NCBI GenBank assembly: GCA_041685115.1
Contig: JAWLGK010000009.1
Span: 53,194 to 117,193, forward strand
Direction of reading: 5' to 3'
Source: JALOAT01 sp041685115
GTDB lineage: Bacteria; Pseudomonadota; Gammaproteobacteria; Thiohalomonadales; Thiohalomonadaceae
Length of the DNA stretch: 64,000 nt
In this document: piece by piece, positions 1-7,576 of the stretch
Layout: each line of letters starts with the position of its first letter
How positions within the stretch are numbered: the first letter of the stretch is position 1
Position numbers and translations under genes: made by a program
The notes under the pieces: model-generated
Seen by the model: the letters and a program-made list of their open reading frames with translations, nothing else
The model's database searches: none
Told to the model about the DNA's origin: nothing

Positions 1-1
1 G

Positions 2-2413
2 GCAGACGCGGTGGAGTCCTGGGCGGCGGCCCTCGGTCTCGAGGTGCACATCTTTCTAGTGCGGCCCGACCAGTTCAGGCACGGCGAGAGCGAGGCGCTG
101 TCGGCCGAGAGTTGCGGAACTGCCCAACAGCGCTTGCTGCTCGATGAGTTCTATCGCACCAGCCTGCGGGTGGCCGGTATGTATCCGCTCTGGTGGCTGG
201 TGCCGCCCGACCAGGAAGTCGCCTATGACCACTACGTACAGGAGATCCGCCATCAACGTTACCTGCACGCCCGCGACCTGATCGATTTCGGCGGCCTCGG
301 CCACGTGCCGGCCGAGGAGTTCCTGGGCGCCGCCGTGTGGCAGCTCTACAAGGGCATCGATTCGCCGTACAAGTCGGTGCTCAAGCTGCTGCTGCTCGAA
401 TGCTACGCGCGTGACTATCCTTATCTCGACCTGCTCAGCACGCGCTTCAAGAAGGCGATCTATAGCGGCGAGATGGACCCGGATTTTCTCGATCCCTATT
501 TGATGATGCTGGACAAGGTGGAGGATTATCTGAAGGGGCGCGGAGAGAGTGAGCGCCTGAACCTGGCGCGGCGCTGTTTCTATTTCAAGCTCGATGAGAA
601 TCTTTCGGAAGACGCGCCGGCGGTGGCGCGCTGGCGTCGCAACCTGCTCGGTACCCGTGCGCGCCAGTGGGGTTGGTCACGTGCCGACCTGTTTGTGCTC
701 GACAGCCGGCACACCTGGAAGGTGGACAAGATCGCCGAGGAACGGCGCATCCTCTTCGAGGCCCTCTCGGAAAGCTACCGGTTCCTGTCGGATTTCGCCC
801 GGCGCTTCGCCGGATCGGCGCTGATCAGCCAGCGGGATCTCAATATCCTCGGTCGCAAGCTCTATTCTGCGTTCGAACGCAAAGCCGGCAAGGTCGACCT
901 GCTTGGTCCCGCTTTCGTCACCAACCTGAACGAACAGCAACTCACCGTGCACGAGGTGATCGACGAAAACCTTGGCGCCAGCAGCTGGGTGTTGTATCGC
1001 GGCGTGGTGAAGCCCGAGGAGACCGCCGAACACAACCCCGTCAAACGCTTCCGTTTCGCCACCGAGATGGTCGCGTGGTGCTACTTCAATCGGCTCATTG
1101 GCAAGGCCACGCACGTGGTGGTGTTCACCCGCCAGAGCCGGCTTACCAACAGCGAACTGAAGGCCATGTTCGGCCGCATGAATGCGGTCTTTCCCGAGCG
1201 CGCCAGCGACCACGGCAGTGTTGCCGACTTTGCCGATCCGGCCCAGGTGGTGCGCACCACGCTGTTCATCAATGCCGGTCTCGACCCGCTGGCGCGCGTC
1301 GAACACGCCGAGGGTCGCATTGCCAGCGGTCGCTCGGATGCGCTCAGCTATGGCGGCCTCGGCGAGAATCTGGTGCACACCGTGGACCAGGTGGTGGTGA
1401 CCAGCTGGCAGGAGGTGCTCACCTATCACTTCAGCGGTGCGAGGGGCCTGCTGGATTGCCTGTGCGAATACCTGAAGTGGGTGCCCCTGTCGAGCGGCCG
1501 GACGCCGGTGCTGCCGAGCGTCGCCAGCTACAGCCCGACCAAGGGCAACGCCATCGCGCGGCGTGTCGAGGCGCTGTTCCGCGAGGTGATCGACTGCTAT
1601 TACTCCGGACGCAATCCCTCCGCCACGCGCTACGTGCTGCAAGTGGAGCACAGCTTCTTCGTGCTCAGTTTCGACGGCGACCTGCCCAATTATCAGATCC
1701 TGGACAATCAGGCGGCGCTGTTGCGCTATCTCGGTGCGCCGCAGAAAGACTTCAGCCCGGTGGTGTTCGACAGCCACATGCAGGCGGACCGGGTCATGGC
1801 GCTGGTGTTCAGCTACAACCGTCCCGGCATCGTGCAGCTGTTCTATCGCGTGCAGGGCGCGCAGGTGGATGTGTACGTGCTCGATGAACGCGGTTCGCTG
1901 TTCCACCGCCGCGCGCCGTTTCACGATGCCGATGCCCTGCTCAGCCAATACAGCCATTTCTTCGAGGCCGTGCTCAACCGCGTGAAGTTCCAGATGCAGG
2001 ACGGCCGGCCGGTGCGTGGTGCGGAGGGCCTGGAGTTTTTCCAGGTGGAACAGGACGGCGGGCGCCTGCGCGTGGTGAGCCGGCGACCGCGTTTCAGCAG
2101 CCCCGGTGAGCAGTTCATCAGCCTACAGGTCATCGTCGACGTGGACGATCAGGGCCGCACCACGTTCTCGCTCTACTGCAACGGGCGCGAGTTCTGCTCG
2201 CCGGAAAGCGGCGGCCGGGTGCTGGACGAGGTGGCGCGCTACATGCTGGAACTGCGCCGCGGCCGCCAGGCCTATCCCATCTACATCACCGACATCTCCA
2301 TGTCCCCCGCCGTGCTCGGCGAACAAGGCGTCGGGCGCATCCAGACCATCCACTTCCTCAACTACAAACACCGCATCGAGGAAAAGCTCAATCAGTCTCT
2401 AGGGAGCCGCTGA
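2..2413 (+). CDS. cyaA: Class I adenylate cyclase, 5' end outside window
   Basis: Cytoplasmic enzyme making cyclic AMP from ATP for CRP-dependent regulation. The frame is open from the first bases, and about 803 residues are visible. The N-terminal part of the catalytic domain, including the nucleotidyltransferase metal-binding aspartates, lies upstream, so this is a partial gene. Strong class I signatures remain near the start of the visible part: LLLDEFYRT, the segment ending LWWLVPPDQE, and SAESCGTAQQ. The window block AAVWQLYKGIDSPYKSVLK matches the enterobacterial CyaA consensus. The C-terminal regulatory half is complete and ends at a TGA. The GTG at position 11 is an internal valine, not a start. 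cyaA beside cyaY is a conserved gammaproteobacterial arrangement, but here about 2.6 kb of other genes separate them. Family assignment is firm. Confidence 0.96.
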   Translation, partial: ADAVESWAAALGLEVHIFLVRPDQFRHGESEALSAESCGTAQQRLLLDEFYRTSLRVAGMYPLWWLVPPDQEVAYDHYVQEIRHQRYLHARDLIDFGGLGHVPAEEFLGAAVWQLYKGIDSPYKSVLKLLLLECYARDYPYLDLLSTRFKKAIYSGEMDPDFLDPYLMMLDKVEDYLKGRGESERLNLARRCFYFKLDENLSEDAPAVARWRRNLLGTRARQWGWSRADLFVLDSRHTWKVDKIAEERRILFEALSESYRFLSDFARRFAGSALISQRDLNILGRKLYSAFERKAGKVDLLGPAFVTNLNEQQLTVHEVIDENLGASSWVLYRGVVKPEETAEHNPVKRFRFATEMVAWCYFNRLIGKATHVVVFTRQSRLTNSELKAMFGRMNAVFPERASDHGSVADFADPAQVVRTTLFINAGLDPLARVEHAEGRIASGRSDALSYGGLGENLVHTVDQVVVTSWQEVLTYHFSGARGLLDCLCEYLKWVPLSSGRTPVLPSVASYSPTKGNAIARRVEALFREVIDCYYSGRNPSATRYVLQVEHSFFVLSFDGDLPNYQILDNQAALLRYLGAPQKDFSPVVFDSHMQADRVMALVFSYNRPGIVQLFYRVQGAQVDVYVLDERGSLFHRRAPFHDADALLSQYSHFFEAVLNRVKFQMQDGRPVRGAEGLEFFQVEQDGGRLRVVSRRPRFSSPGEQFISLQVIVDVDDQGRTTFSLYCNGREFCSPESGGRVLDEVARYMLELRRGRQAYPIYITDISMSPAVLGEQGVGRIQTIHFLNYKHRIEEKLNQSLGSR

Positions 2414-2448
2414 TCTATCCGGTTTCATCATGTAACTGTTCCGAACAC

Positions 2449-2476
2449 GGACCCCGGCTTCCGCCGGTTTCGTCAC
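2449..2476 (+). repeat. Half-copy of dispersed ACCCCGGC...GCCGG repeat
   Basis: GGACCCCGGCTTCCGCCGG followed by CGTCAC resembles one arm of the paired repeat at 17289-17357. It lies between cyaA and vapB. Short repeats of this kind are dispersed in many beta- and gammaproteobacterial genomes. Confidence 0.5.
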
Positions 2477-2561
2477 TCAGCGCACCAGGCACTCAAGCGT
2501 CAGATCCTGGCTTGCGCCGGGAACATGAATCACAAGCCCCCGTCGAAATGCGGACCGCTAC

Positions 2562-2590
2562 TTGACGAGGATCGCAGGGCGCCAATAATA
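2562..2590 (+). promoter_or_regulatory. Candidate vapBC promoter with adjacent palindrome
   Basis: TTGACG at 2562-2567 is followed 16 bases later by AATAAT (2584-2589), close to sigma-70 consensus. The 8-bp palindrome TACGCGTA lies just downstream (2597-2604), in front of the GAGG ribosome site of vapB. This is the usual place for a VapB operator. The promoter is a sequence match; the operator role is inference. Confidence 0.45.
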
Positions 2591-2621
2591 CACACATACG
2601 CGTACACACCGTGAGGCGAGC

Positions 2622-2876
2622 ATGTCCGGTTCAATCAGTCGTGTGTTCATGAACGGCAACAGTCAGGCCGTGCGTATCCCGCAGGAGTTTCGCTTGGATA
2701 CCACACGGGTGGAAATCACCCGTAACGAGGAAGGCGACCTGATCATTCACCCCATCGCGGCCGATCGTGGCAAGGCGTTGCTGGATGCCTTGGATGGGTT
2801 TGATGCCGAATTCGTGGCGATACTTGAGGAAGACCGGCGAGAACAGCCGGAGATGCAGGACAGGGAGTCCTTGTGA
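2622..2876 (+). CDS. vapB: VapB-type antitoxin (AbrB/MazE fold)
   Basis: 84-residue antitoxin expected to bind and neutralise VapC and to repress its own operon. The N-terminal swapped-hairpin DNA-binding segment carries the typical motif MNGNSQAVRIPQEF (about residues 10-23). The acidic C-terminal half (DALDGFDAEF, ILEEDR) is the usual toxin-wrapping tail. An ATG with GTGAGG about 7 bases upstream supports this start. The gene overlaps vapC by 4 bases (GTGA), which implies translational coupling. Identification as a type II antitoxin is secure from the fold and the partner. Confidence 0.93.
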   Translation: MSGSISRVFMNGNSQAVRIPQEFRLDTTRVEITRNEEGDLIIHPIAADRGKALLDALDGFDAEFVAILEEDRREQPEMQDRESL

Positions 2877-3286
2877 AGTACTTGCTCGATACGAACATTC
2901 TGATCTACCTGATCAAGAACAAGCCGCCCACGATTGCCGCAAGGGTCGATGCCTTGGGTGACGATGCGTTACTTGGCATGTCGTTTTTTACGTATGCCGA
3001 GTTGCTCAAGGGGGCCGAGCGAAGTACGCGAAAGCCCGAGGTGCTGCGCCGCCTTGAGCAACTGACCCGCCAGGTGCCGGTGGTCTATTCCACGGGTCGC
3101 GCCTTGTGCGAACACTACGCCGCGCAATTCACCCGTTTGAAGTTGGCGGGCACGCCAATTGGCGCGAACGATTTGTGGATCGCCTGTCACGCGCTTGCCG
3201 AAAACGCCGTCCTGGTCACGAACAACATGCGGGAGTTCACGCGCATCAGTGGTCTGAAGGTGGAGAACTGGGTCGACGAAGCTTGA
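2873..3286 (+). CDS. vapC: VapC-type PIN-domain ribonuclease toxin
   Basis: 137-residue PIN-domain endoribonuclease, the toxin of the pair; related enzymes cut tRNA or rRNA. The acidic active-site residues are all visible: Asp in YLLDTNILIYL (residues 2-12), Glu in YAELLKG, and Asp in GANDLWIA. The toxin therefore looks intact. Translation starts at a GTG overlapping the vapB stop. The pair sits between cyaA and the cyaY block, which are neighbours in many gammaproteobacteria, so it was probably acquired. REP-like repeats follow immediately. Confidence 0.93.
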   Translation: MKYLLDTNILIYLIKNKPPTIAARVDALGDDALLGMSFFTYAELLKGAERSTRKPEVLRRLEQLTRQVPVVYSTGRALCEHYAAQFTRLKLAGTPIGANDLWIACHALAENAVLVTNNMREFTRISGLKVENWVDEA

Positions 3287-3367
3287 GTTTCTAGCTTTCC
3301 AGCAGAGTTCGTGGCTCTGTTTACGGACAACAGACGGTGGCCGCTTCTACGGTGGCTTATCGGAACC

Positions 3368-3504
3368 TTGTAGGAGCCGACGCCGTCGGCGAACGCGGTT
3401 TCGGTTCACCGCCCGGCGGTTGGGAAAAACCATTCGTCCACGGTGTGGGCTCCTACGTAGGGCGGGCTCAGCCCGCGATTACCTGCACCGCGGCCTGAGG
3501 CCGC
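3368..3504. repeat. REP-like elements, inverted pair plus single
   Basis: GTAGGAGCCGACGCCGTCGG at about 3370 and an inverted relative ending GGGCTCCTAC (about 3445-3455) form a BIME-like pair. A third unit, GTAGGGCGGGCTCAGCCCGC, follows at about 3456-3476. The hairpin GCGGCC-TGA-GGCCGC (3490-3504) lies at the 3' end of the leftward DUF302 gene and may serve as its terminator. The GTAGGAGC/GTGGGAGC head with a GC-rich stem is typical of REP sequences; related units occur at 37271-37627. Confidence 0.65.
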
Positions 3505-3513
3505 CCCCGACGT

Positions 3514-3963
3514 TCACCTCAGCGCGCGCAGGCTCTCCATGACCACCGCGAGATCGTCGCGCCAGCGCGTGAACACGGGCGTGAGCGCCGGATCGGGCAC
3601 CAGGCGTTGCAGCATGAGTGGGTCGGCGCCGACCACCAGGGTCTCCTCGCTCTCCGCGAAGATGGTCACCTGCAACGGCAGGTAGGGGATGAGCTGCGGA
3701 TAGCGCGCCGACAGGGAGCGGATCTCCTCGGGCTTGCCGAAGAACACCACGCGGTATTTGTCGGTGGTGAAACCCATCTCCGTGAGCCCCACATCCACGT
3801 GTTGCACGCGCGAGAGCACGTAGCCCTGGTGGGTGATGGCGTCCTGCAACGCCAGCATGGTCTCCGGGAACGATTGGGCCGAACGCGCCATGAACAGTTC
3901 CTCGGCGCCGGCGATGGAGGCGAGACACAGCAAGGCGGTGGCGACCAGCTGCCGCAATTTCAT
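3514..3963 (-). CDS. Exported DUF302-domain protein
   Basis: 149 residues with a clear signal peptide (residues 1-20, hydrophobic core VATALLCLASIAGA), so it is periplasmic. The mature part is one DUF302 domain, a small alpha/beta fold of unknown function often found in sulfur- and metal-oxidising bacteria. Recognisable segments are the helix SFPETMLALQDAITHQGY and the strand region PLQVTIFAE. The start overlaps the stop of the upstream cytochrome-DUF302 gene (ATGA), so the two form one operon. It contains no cysteine beyond the signal peptide and no heme motif. A role in binding a small ligand or in assembly of the partner cytochrome is only a guess. Confidence 0.82.
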   Translation of the reverse strand: MKLRQLVATALLCLASIAGAEELFMARSAQSFPETMLALQDAITHQGYVLSRVQHVDVGLTEMGFTTDKYRVVFFGKPEEIRSLSARYPQLIPYLPLQVTIFAESEETLVVGADPLMLQRLVPDPALTPVFTRWRDDLAVVMESLRALR

Positions 3964-5006
3964 AGCGTGGCTTCCTCCAAAATTCCTTCGTACAGCTCGG
4001 TCATCTCGTCGCAGGCGGCGTCGAGCTCACGGTTGTTGTAGAGCGCCGACAGGTGCTTGGGATTGATGCTGAGCACCTTCACCACCCCATCCTGCTCCAC
4101 CACGGTCACGCGGCACGGCAGGAACAGGCCCACGCGCGGGTCCAGGCTGAGGGCCTGGTTGATGAAGTTGAAATTGCAGAAGTAGACGATGACCTGTTTG
4201 GCGTTTTCTTCGCCTTCCGGGAAGAAGCCGTGTTCGAGGCGTTGCTCGCGAATCAGGCGAAAATTCTTGCCGATGGCCGCACGCTTCACGTTCTCCACCG
4301 TCTCCTCCAGTGAGTAGGACGATTCGGCCTCCAGGATCATCGGCTCGTCGAGCGGCGGGGGCTGGGCGGGTGCGCTCGCCGCGAAGCTGCGCACGAAGGC
4401 CACGATGTTGTCGATGTCCTGTTCGGAGAGGCCCTGATCCAGGTAGGAGATCATGGGCGTACCCTCGCGCCCGCGCATGAGGGTGGCTTTGATCATGGCA
4501 TCCGAGGCGGCAGCCAGGAAGCCGGCGTTGTTGAGGGCCGGGGGCATGATGGGCAGGTCGCGCGGACGGGAGAAGGTCACGCCCGTGCCGCGCCCACCTT
4601 CACCGTTGGCGCCGTGGCAGGCGGCGCAGTGCTGTGCGAACAGGGCGCGCCCCTTCTCCACGTCGCCATGCACGCGTGCCGATGAGGGCGCCCGCGCCGC
4701 CGGCGCATCCGGTTTGGCGAAGCTGCGCAAGTGGCCGACGATGGCATCCACCTCGGCATCGGCCAGGGAACGGAAGGCGGGCATGACACGGCCGGGGCGG
4801 CCGTTGCGCAGGGTCTTGCGCAGGAAATCGTCATCCGCCGTGGACAGAAAATCCGGCAGCGCGAGCGGCACACCGACCCCGCCCTCGCCGTGCAGACCGT
4901 GGCAGGCCGCACAGTGGTGGCCGTAGAGCTGCGCGCCATCGGGTGCCGCCACGGCGGCAGGCAGCGCCACGGCGAGCATGACCGCAAGCAGAATTTCCTT
5001 GAACAT
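3960..5006 (-). CDS. Diheme cytochrome c fused to a DUF302 domain
   Basis: 348-residue periplasmic protein. A signal peptide (residues 1-20) is followed by two class I cytochrome c domains with heme motifs CAACH at 32-36 and again at 127-131. Each is followed by GEGG and a methionine-rich loop able to supply the sixth ligand (RVMPAF, PIMPP). From about residue 225 the chain is a DUF302 domain like the one in the next gene. The open frame extends 52 codons further upstream, but the ATG at 5006 is preceded by GAGGGGAGGA and begins a proper signal sequence, so it was chosen. The fusion suggests that DUF302 works with periplasmic electron transfer. Its donor and acceptor are unknown. Confidence 0.85.
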   Translation of the reverse strand: MFKEILLAVMLAVALPAAVAAPDGAQLYGHHCAACHGLHGEGGVGVPLALPDFLSTADDDFLRKTLRNGRPGRVMPAFRSLADAEVDAIVGHLRSFAKPDAPAARAPSSARVHGDVEKGRALFAQHCAACHGANGEGGRGTGVTFSRPRDLPIMPPALNNAGFLAAASDAMIKATLMRGREGTPMISYLDQGLSEQDIDNIVAFVRSFAASAPAQPPPLDEPMILEAESSYSLEETVENVKRAAIGKNFRLIREQRLEHGFFPEGEENAKQVIVYFCNFNFINQALSLDPRVGLFLPCRVTVVEQDGVVKVLSINPKHLSALYNNRELDAACDEMTELYEGILEEATL

Positions 5007-5071
5007 TCCGTCCTCCCCTCTGTGTGGGCGGAAGTATATGCGCCCCGTTTTATGCCGGGCGTTGATCGTGA

Positions 5072-5395
5072 TCAGCCGAGCGCCACCGGCTCGCCGGCCT
5101 GCGCGCTGGCCAGTTCGCTGAGCACTGTCAGCAATTCGCGGCCATCCCTGTCCCGCTGCCACTGGTCCGCCTCGGCGACGTGATCGAAGTGAAAGCCGCC
5201 GCTGCGCGCGGCCACCCAGATCTGCCGCACCGGCGTCTGGCGGTTCACCACGATCTGCGAGCCGTCCTCGAAGCGCAGGGTGAGGATGCCGCCGGCATTC
5301 TCATAATCGATGTCTGCGCCACTCGCATCGATGGCCTCCTCGATGTGCAGCAGCATGGCGTCGACACGTTGGTTGAATTCCGATTCACTCATCAT
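5072..5395 (-). CDS. cyaY: Frataxin-like iron-sulfur assembly regulator CyaY
   Basis: 107-residue bacterial frataxin, which binds iron and modulates IscS/IscU cluster assembly. Diagnostic features are the acidic first helix (FNQRVDAMLLHIEEAIDA), the strand GGILTLRFEDGSQIVVNRQ and IWVAARSGGFHF. Length is normal for the family. Two adjacent ATG codons (MM) are possible starts; the first is reported. It is transcribed away from lptM-lysA-dapF, as in E. coli. Confidence 0.95.
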   Translation of the reverse strand: MMSESEFNQRVDAMLLHIEEAIDASGADIDYENAGGILTLRFEDGSQIVVNRQTPVRQIWVAARSGGFHFDHVAEADQWQRDRDGRELLTVLSELASAQAGEPVALG

Positions 5396-5463
5396 GGGCG
5401 GGACCTTTGGTGGAAGAGGAGAGATCTAACTCAAAGGCGAGACCGGCGCAAAGTCTTGCGTCG

Positions 5464-5575
5464 AAACGCGGAGGGCGCGGAGGCGCGGAGGACGCAGAGA
5501 AAACCCCTTGAAACGCTTTTTTCTCCGCGCCCTCCGCGCCCTCCGCGCCTCCGCGCCCTCCGCGCCCTCCGCGTC
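5464..5575. repeat. Inverted pair of GC-rich CCTCCGCG tandem repeats
   Basis: Left arm: about 40 bases of repeated GCGGAGG/GCGCGGAGG units, closing with ACGCAGAGAAAA. Right arm: about 58 bases of CCTCCGCGCC repeats after a TTTTTTCT. The arms are mutually complementary and flank a short AACCCCTTGAAACG centre, so the transcript could fold into one long hairpin. It lies in the divergent cyaY/lptM intergenic region. A degenerate relative (CTCTGCGTTCTTGCG) is present near 37430. Confidence 0.7.
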
Positions 5576-5598
5576 CAATCCTGCACATGCGCGCCGCA

Positions 5599-5627
5599 AG
5601 ACGCCCGCCCCACCACACAGGTATAAT
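5599..5627 (+). promoter_or_regulatory. Candidate promoter of the lptM-lysA-dapF operon
   Basis: A perfect TATAAT -10 box lies at 5622-5627, 28 bases before the lptM ATG. The -35 match (AGACGC at 5599-5604) is weak, so an activator may be involved. The predicted leader is about 20 bases and includes the ribosome site CCGGAG. Confidence 0.45.
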
Positions 5628-5654
5628 CGGCGACACTTTTCCGGAGATTGTTCC

Positions 5655-5789
5655 ATGTTCTGTCACTGCCGTGCCCAGTATCTGCTGTGGGCCGTCATCG
5701 CCATGTTCGGTGTCCTGGCCATGCTCGCCGGCTGCGGGGCCAAGGGCGATCTCTATCTCCCCAAGCAGACCGCTCAGGAACAACACTGA
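5655..5789 (+). CDS. lptM: Small LptM-type (YifL) lipoprotein
   Basis: 44-residue lipoprotein. A hydrophobic signal sequence ends in the lipobox LAGC with the lipidated Cys at residue 27, then the family tail GAKGDLYLP. In E. coli LptM helps oxidative maturation of the LPS translocon LptD. It lies directly before lysA (1-base gap) and opposite cyaY, the family's normal position. The ATG at 5655 was chosen because the longer upstream frame is made of the CCTCCGCG repeat and would bury the signal peptide. Confidence 0.88.
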   Translation: MFCHCRAQYLLWAVIAMFGVLAMLAGCGAKGDLYLPKQTAQEQH

Positions 5790-5790
5790 C

Positions 5791-7035
5791 ATGGACCATT
5801 TCCAGTATCGTGATGGCCGCCTGTACGGCGAGGACGTGGACCTGGTACGGGTCGCCGAGGAGTTCGGCACGCCCTGCTACGTCTATTCCCGCGCCACCCT
5901 CGAACGTCACTTCCGCGCCTTCGATGCTGCCTTCGCCGGTCAGGAGCACCTGGTCTGCTATGCAGTGAAGGCGAATTCCAACCTGGCGCTGCTGAACGTG
6001 CTCGCGCGCCTCGGCGCCGGCTTCGACATCGTCTCCGTGGGTGAGCTGGAACGCGTGCTGGCGGCCGGCGGCGACCCGGCCAAGGTGGTGTTTTCAGGCG
6101 TGGGCAAGCGCGCCGACGAGATGCGCCGTGCCCTCGAAGTGGGCATTCACTGCTTCAATGTGGAGTCCGAACCGGAGCTGGAGCGTCTGGACCAGATGGC
6201 CGGTGAGCTGGGCCTGCGCGCGCCGGTGTCGCTGCGCGTGAACCCGGACGTGGATGCCAAGACCCACCCATACATCTCCACGGGCCTGAAGGAAAACAAG
6301 TTCGGCATCGACATCGCCCGCGCCCCCGAGGTGTATGCCCGCGCGGCGGAGCTGGCGAACCTGGAGATCCTGGGTGTGGACTGCCACATCGGCTCACAGA
6401 TCACCCAGGTCGGGCCCTTCGTGGATGCCCTGGAACGGGTGCTGGGCCTGATCGACACCCTCTGCGAGCGCGGCATCGCCCTGCGTCACCTGGACCTGGG
6501 CGGCGGCCTGGGCATCAGCTACCGCGACGAGACCCCGCCGCTGCCCGGCGACTACGCCGCGCCGCTGCTCGACCGCCTCGCCGGCCGCGACCTCCAGGTG
6601 ATCATCGAGCCGGGCCGCGCCATCGTCGGCAATGCCGGTGTGCTGCTCACCCGCGTCGAATACCTCAAGCACACCGCCCACAAGGATTTCGCCGTGGTGG
6701 ACGCGGCCATGAACGACCTCATGCGCCCGACCCTGTACGGCGCCTGGATGGACATCGTGCCGGTGGTGGAGCGCCGCGGCGAGGCGCGTAAGTACGACAT
6801 CGTCGGACCCATCTGCGAGACCGGCGACTTCATCGGCAAGGAGCGCGCCCTCGCGCTCGAAGAAGGCGACCTGCTCGCGGTGCGCTCGGCGGGCGCCTAC
6901 GGCTTTTCCATGAGCTCGAACTACAACGCCCGCCCGCGTGCTGCCGAGGTGATGGTGGACGGCCCGCGCATGCACCTGGTGCGCGCGCGCGAGTCCTTCG
7001 CCGACCTGGTCGCCGGCGAGCAGTTGTTGCCCTGA
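5791..7035 (+). CDS. lysA: Diaminopimelate decarboxylase
   Basis: 414-residue PLP enzyme of fold type III that converts meso-diaminopimelate to lysine. Visible are the PLP lysine in CYAVKANSN (about residue 56), the glycine loop DLGGGLGI, and the active-site block GPICETGDF with its catalytic Cys. The substrate-contact segments GAYGFSMSSNYN and EPGRA are also intact. It starts one base after lptM and is co-directional with dapF, so the last two lysine/peptidoglycan precursor steps are clustered. Confidence 0.97.
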   Translation: MDHFQYRDGRLYGEDVDLVRVAEEFGTPCYVYSRATLERHFRAFDAAFAGQEHLVCYAVKANSNLALLNVLARLGAGFDIVSVGELERVLAAGGDPAKVVFSGVGKRADEMRRALEVGIHCFNVESEPELERLDQMAGELGLRAPVSLRVNPDVDAKTHPYISTGLKENKFGIDIARAPEVYARAAELANLEILGVDCHIGSQITQVGPFVDALERVLGLIDTLCERGIALRHLDLGGGLGISYRDETPPLPGDYAAPLLDRLAGRDLQVIIEPGRAIVGNAGVLLTRVEYLKHTAHKDFAVVDAAMNDLMRPTLYGAWMDIVPVVERRGEARKYDIVGPICETGDFIGKERALALEEGDLLAVRSAGAYGFSMSSNYNARPRAAEVMVDGPRMHLVRARESFADLVAGEQLLP

Positions 7036-7120
7036 GAACCCGGCTCATCGGACGGCCGTGCCCGCCACTCCGCCCAAGCCGAACGGCGGCCACGGGCCGC
7101 CCTGCGAGGAATGCGCGTCG

Positions 7121-7567
7121 ATGCACTTCGAAAATCCCGCCCCCGAGGCCATCGCCGAGCTGCTGCGCCGCGTGCGGCGCATCGCCGTGGTGGGCGTCTC
7201 GCCCAAGGCCGATCGCCCGAGCCATTTCGTTGCCGCCGAACTCCAGCGCTTCGGCTACGAGATGATCCCGGTACGCCCGGCCACCGCCAGCGTGCTGGGC
7301 GTGCCGGCCTATGCGAATCTCGCAGACATCCCCGGCGCCATCGACCTGGTCGACGTGTTCCGTGCCCCCGAGCACGTGGACCCCATCGTCGACGCCTGCA
7401 TCGCCCTGAAGGTCCCGGCCCTGTGGCTGCAGGACGGGGTGGTCAACGAGGCCGCCGCCGAGCGCGCCCGCGCCGCGGGCATCACCGTGGTGATGGACCG
7501 CTGCATCTATCGCGATTGCGTGGCCTTCGGCATCGACAGTCTTTCCATCGCCGGGGCGAGTCAGTAA
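7121..7567 (+). CDS. CoA-binding (YccU-like) protein
   Basis: 148-residue Rossmann-fold protein of the CoA-binding family related to succinyl-CoA synthetase alpha. The nucleotide loop is IAVVGVSPKADRPS near the N-terminus, followed by LVDVFRAPEHV and ALWLQDGVVN, both standard for the family. A GTG at 7058 would add 21 residues, but those are proline-rich and unlike the family, while the ATG at 7121 has GAGGA 10 bases upstream. It lies between lysA and dapF, where it is not part of the E. coli arrangement. Its ligand and role are not known. Confidence 0.85.
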   Translation: MHFENPAPEAIAELLRRVRRIAVVGVSPKADRPSHFVAAELQRFGYEMIPVRPATASVLGVPAYANLADIPGAIDLVDVFRAPEHVDPIVDACIALKVPALWLQDGVVNEAAAERARAAGITVVMDRCIYRDCVAFGIDSLSIAGASQ

Positions 7568-7576
7568 CCTGCCGCC

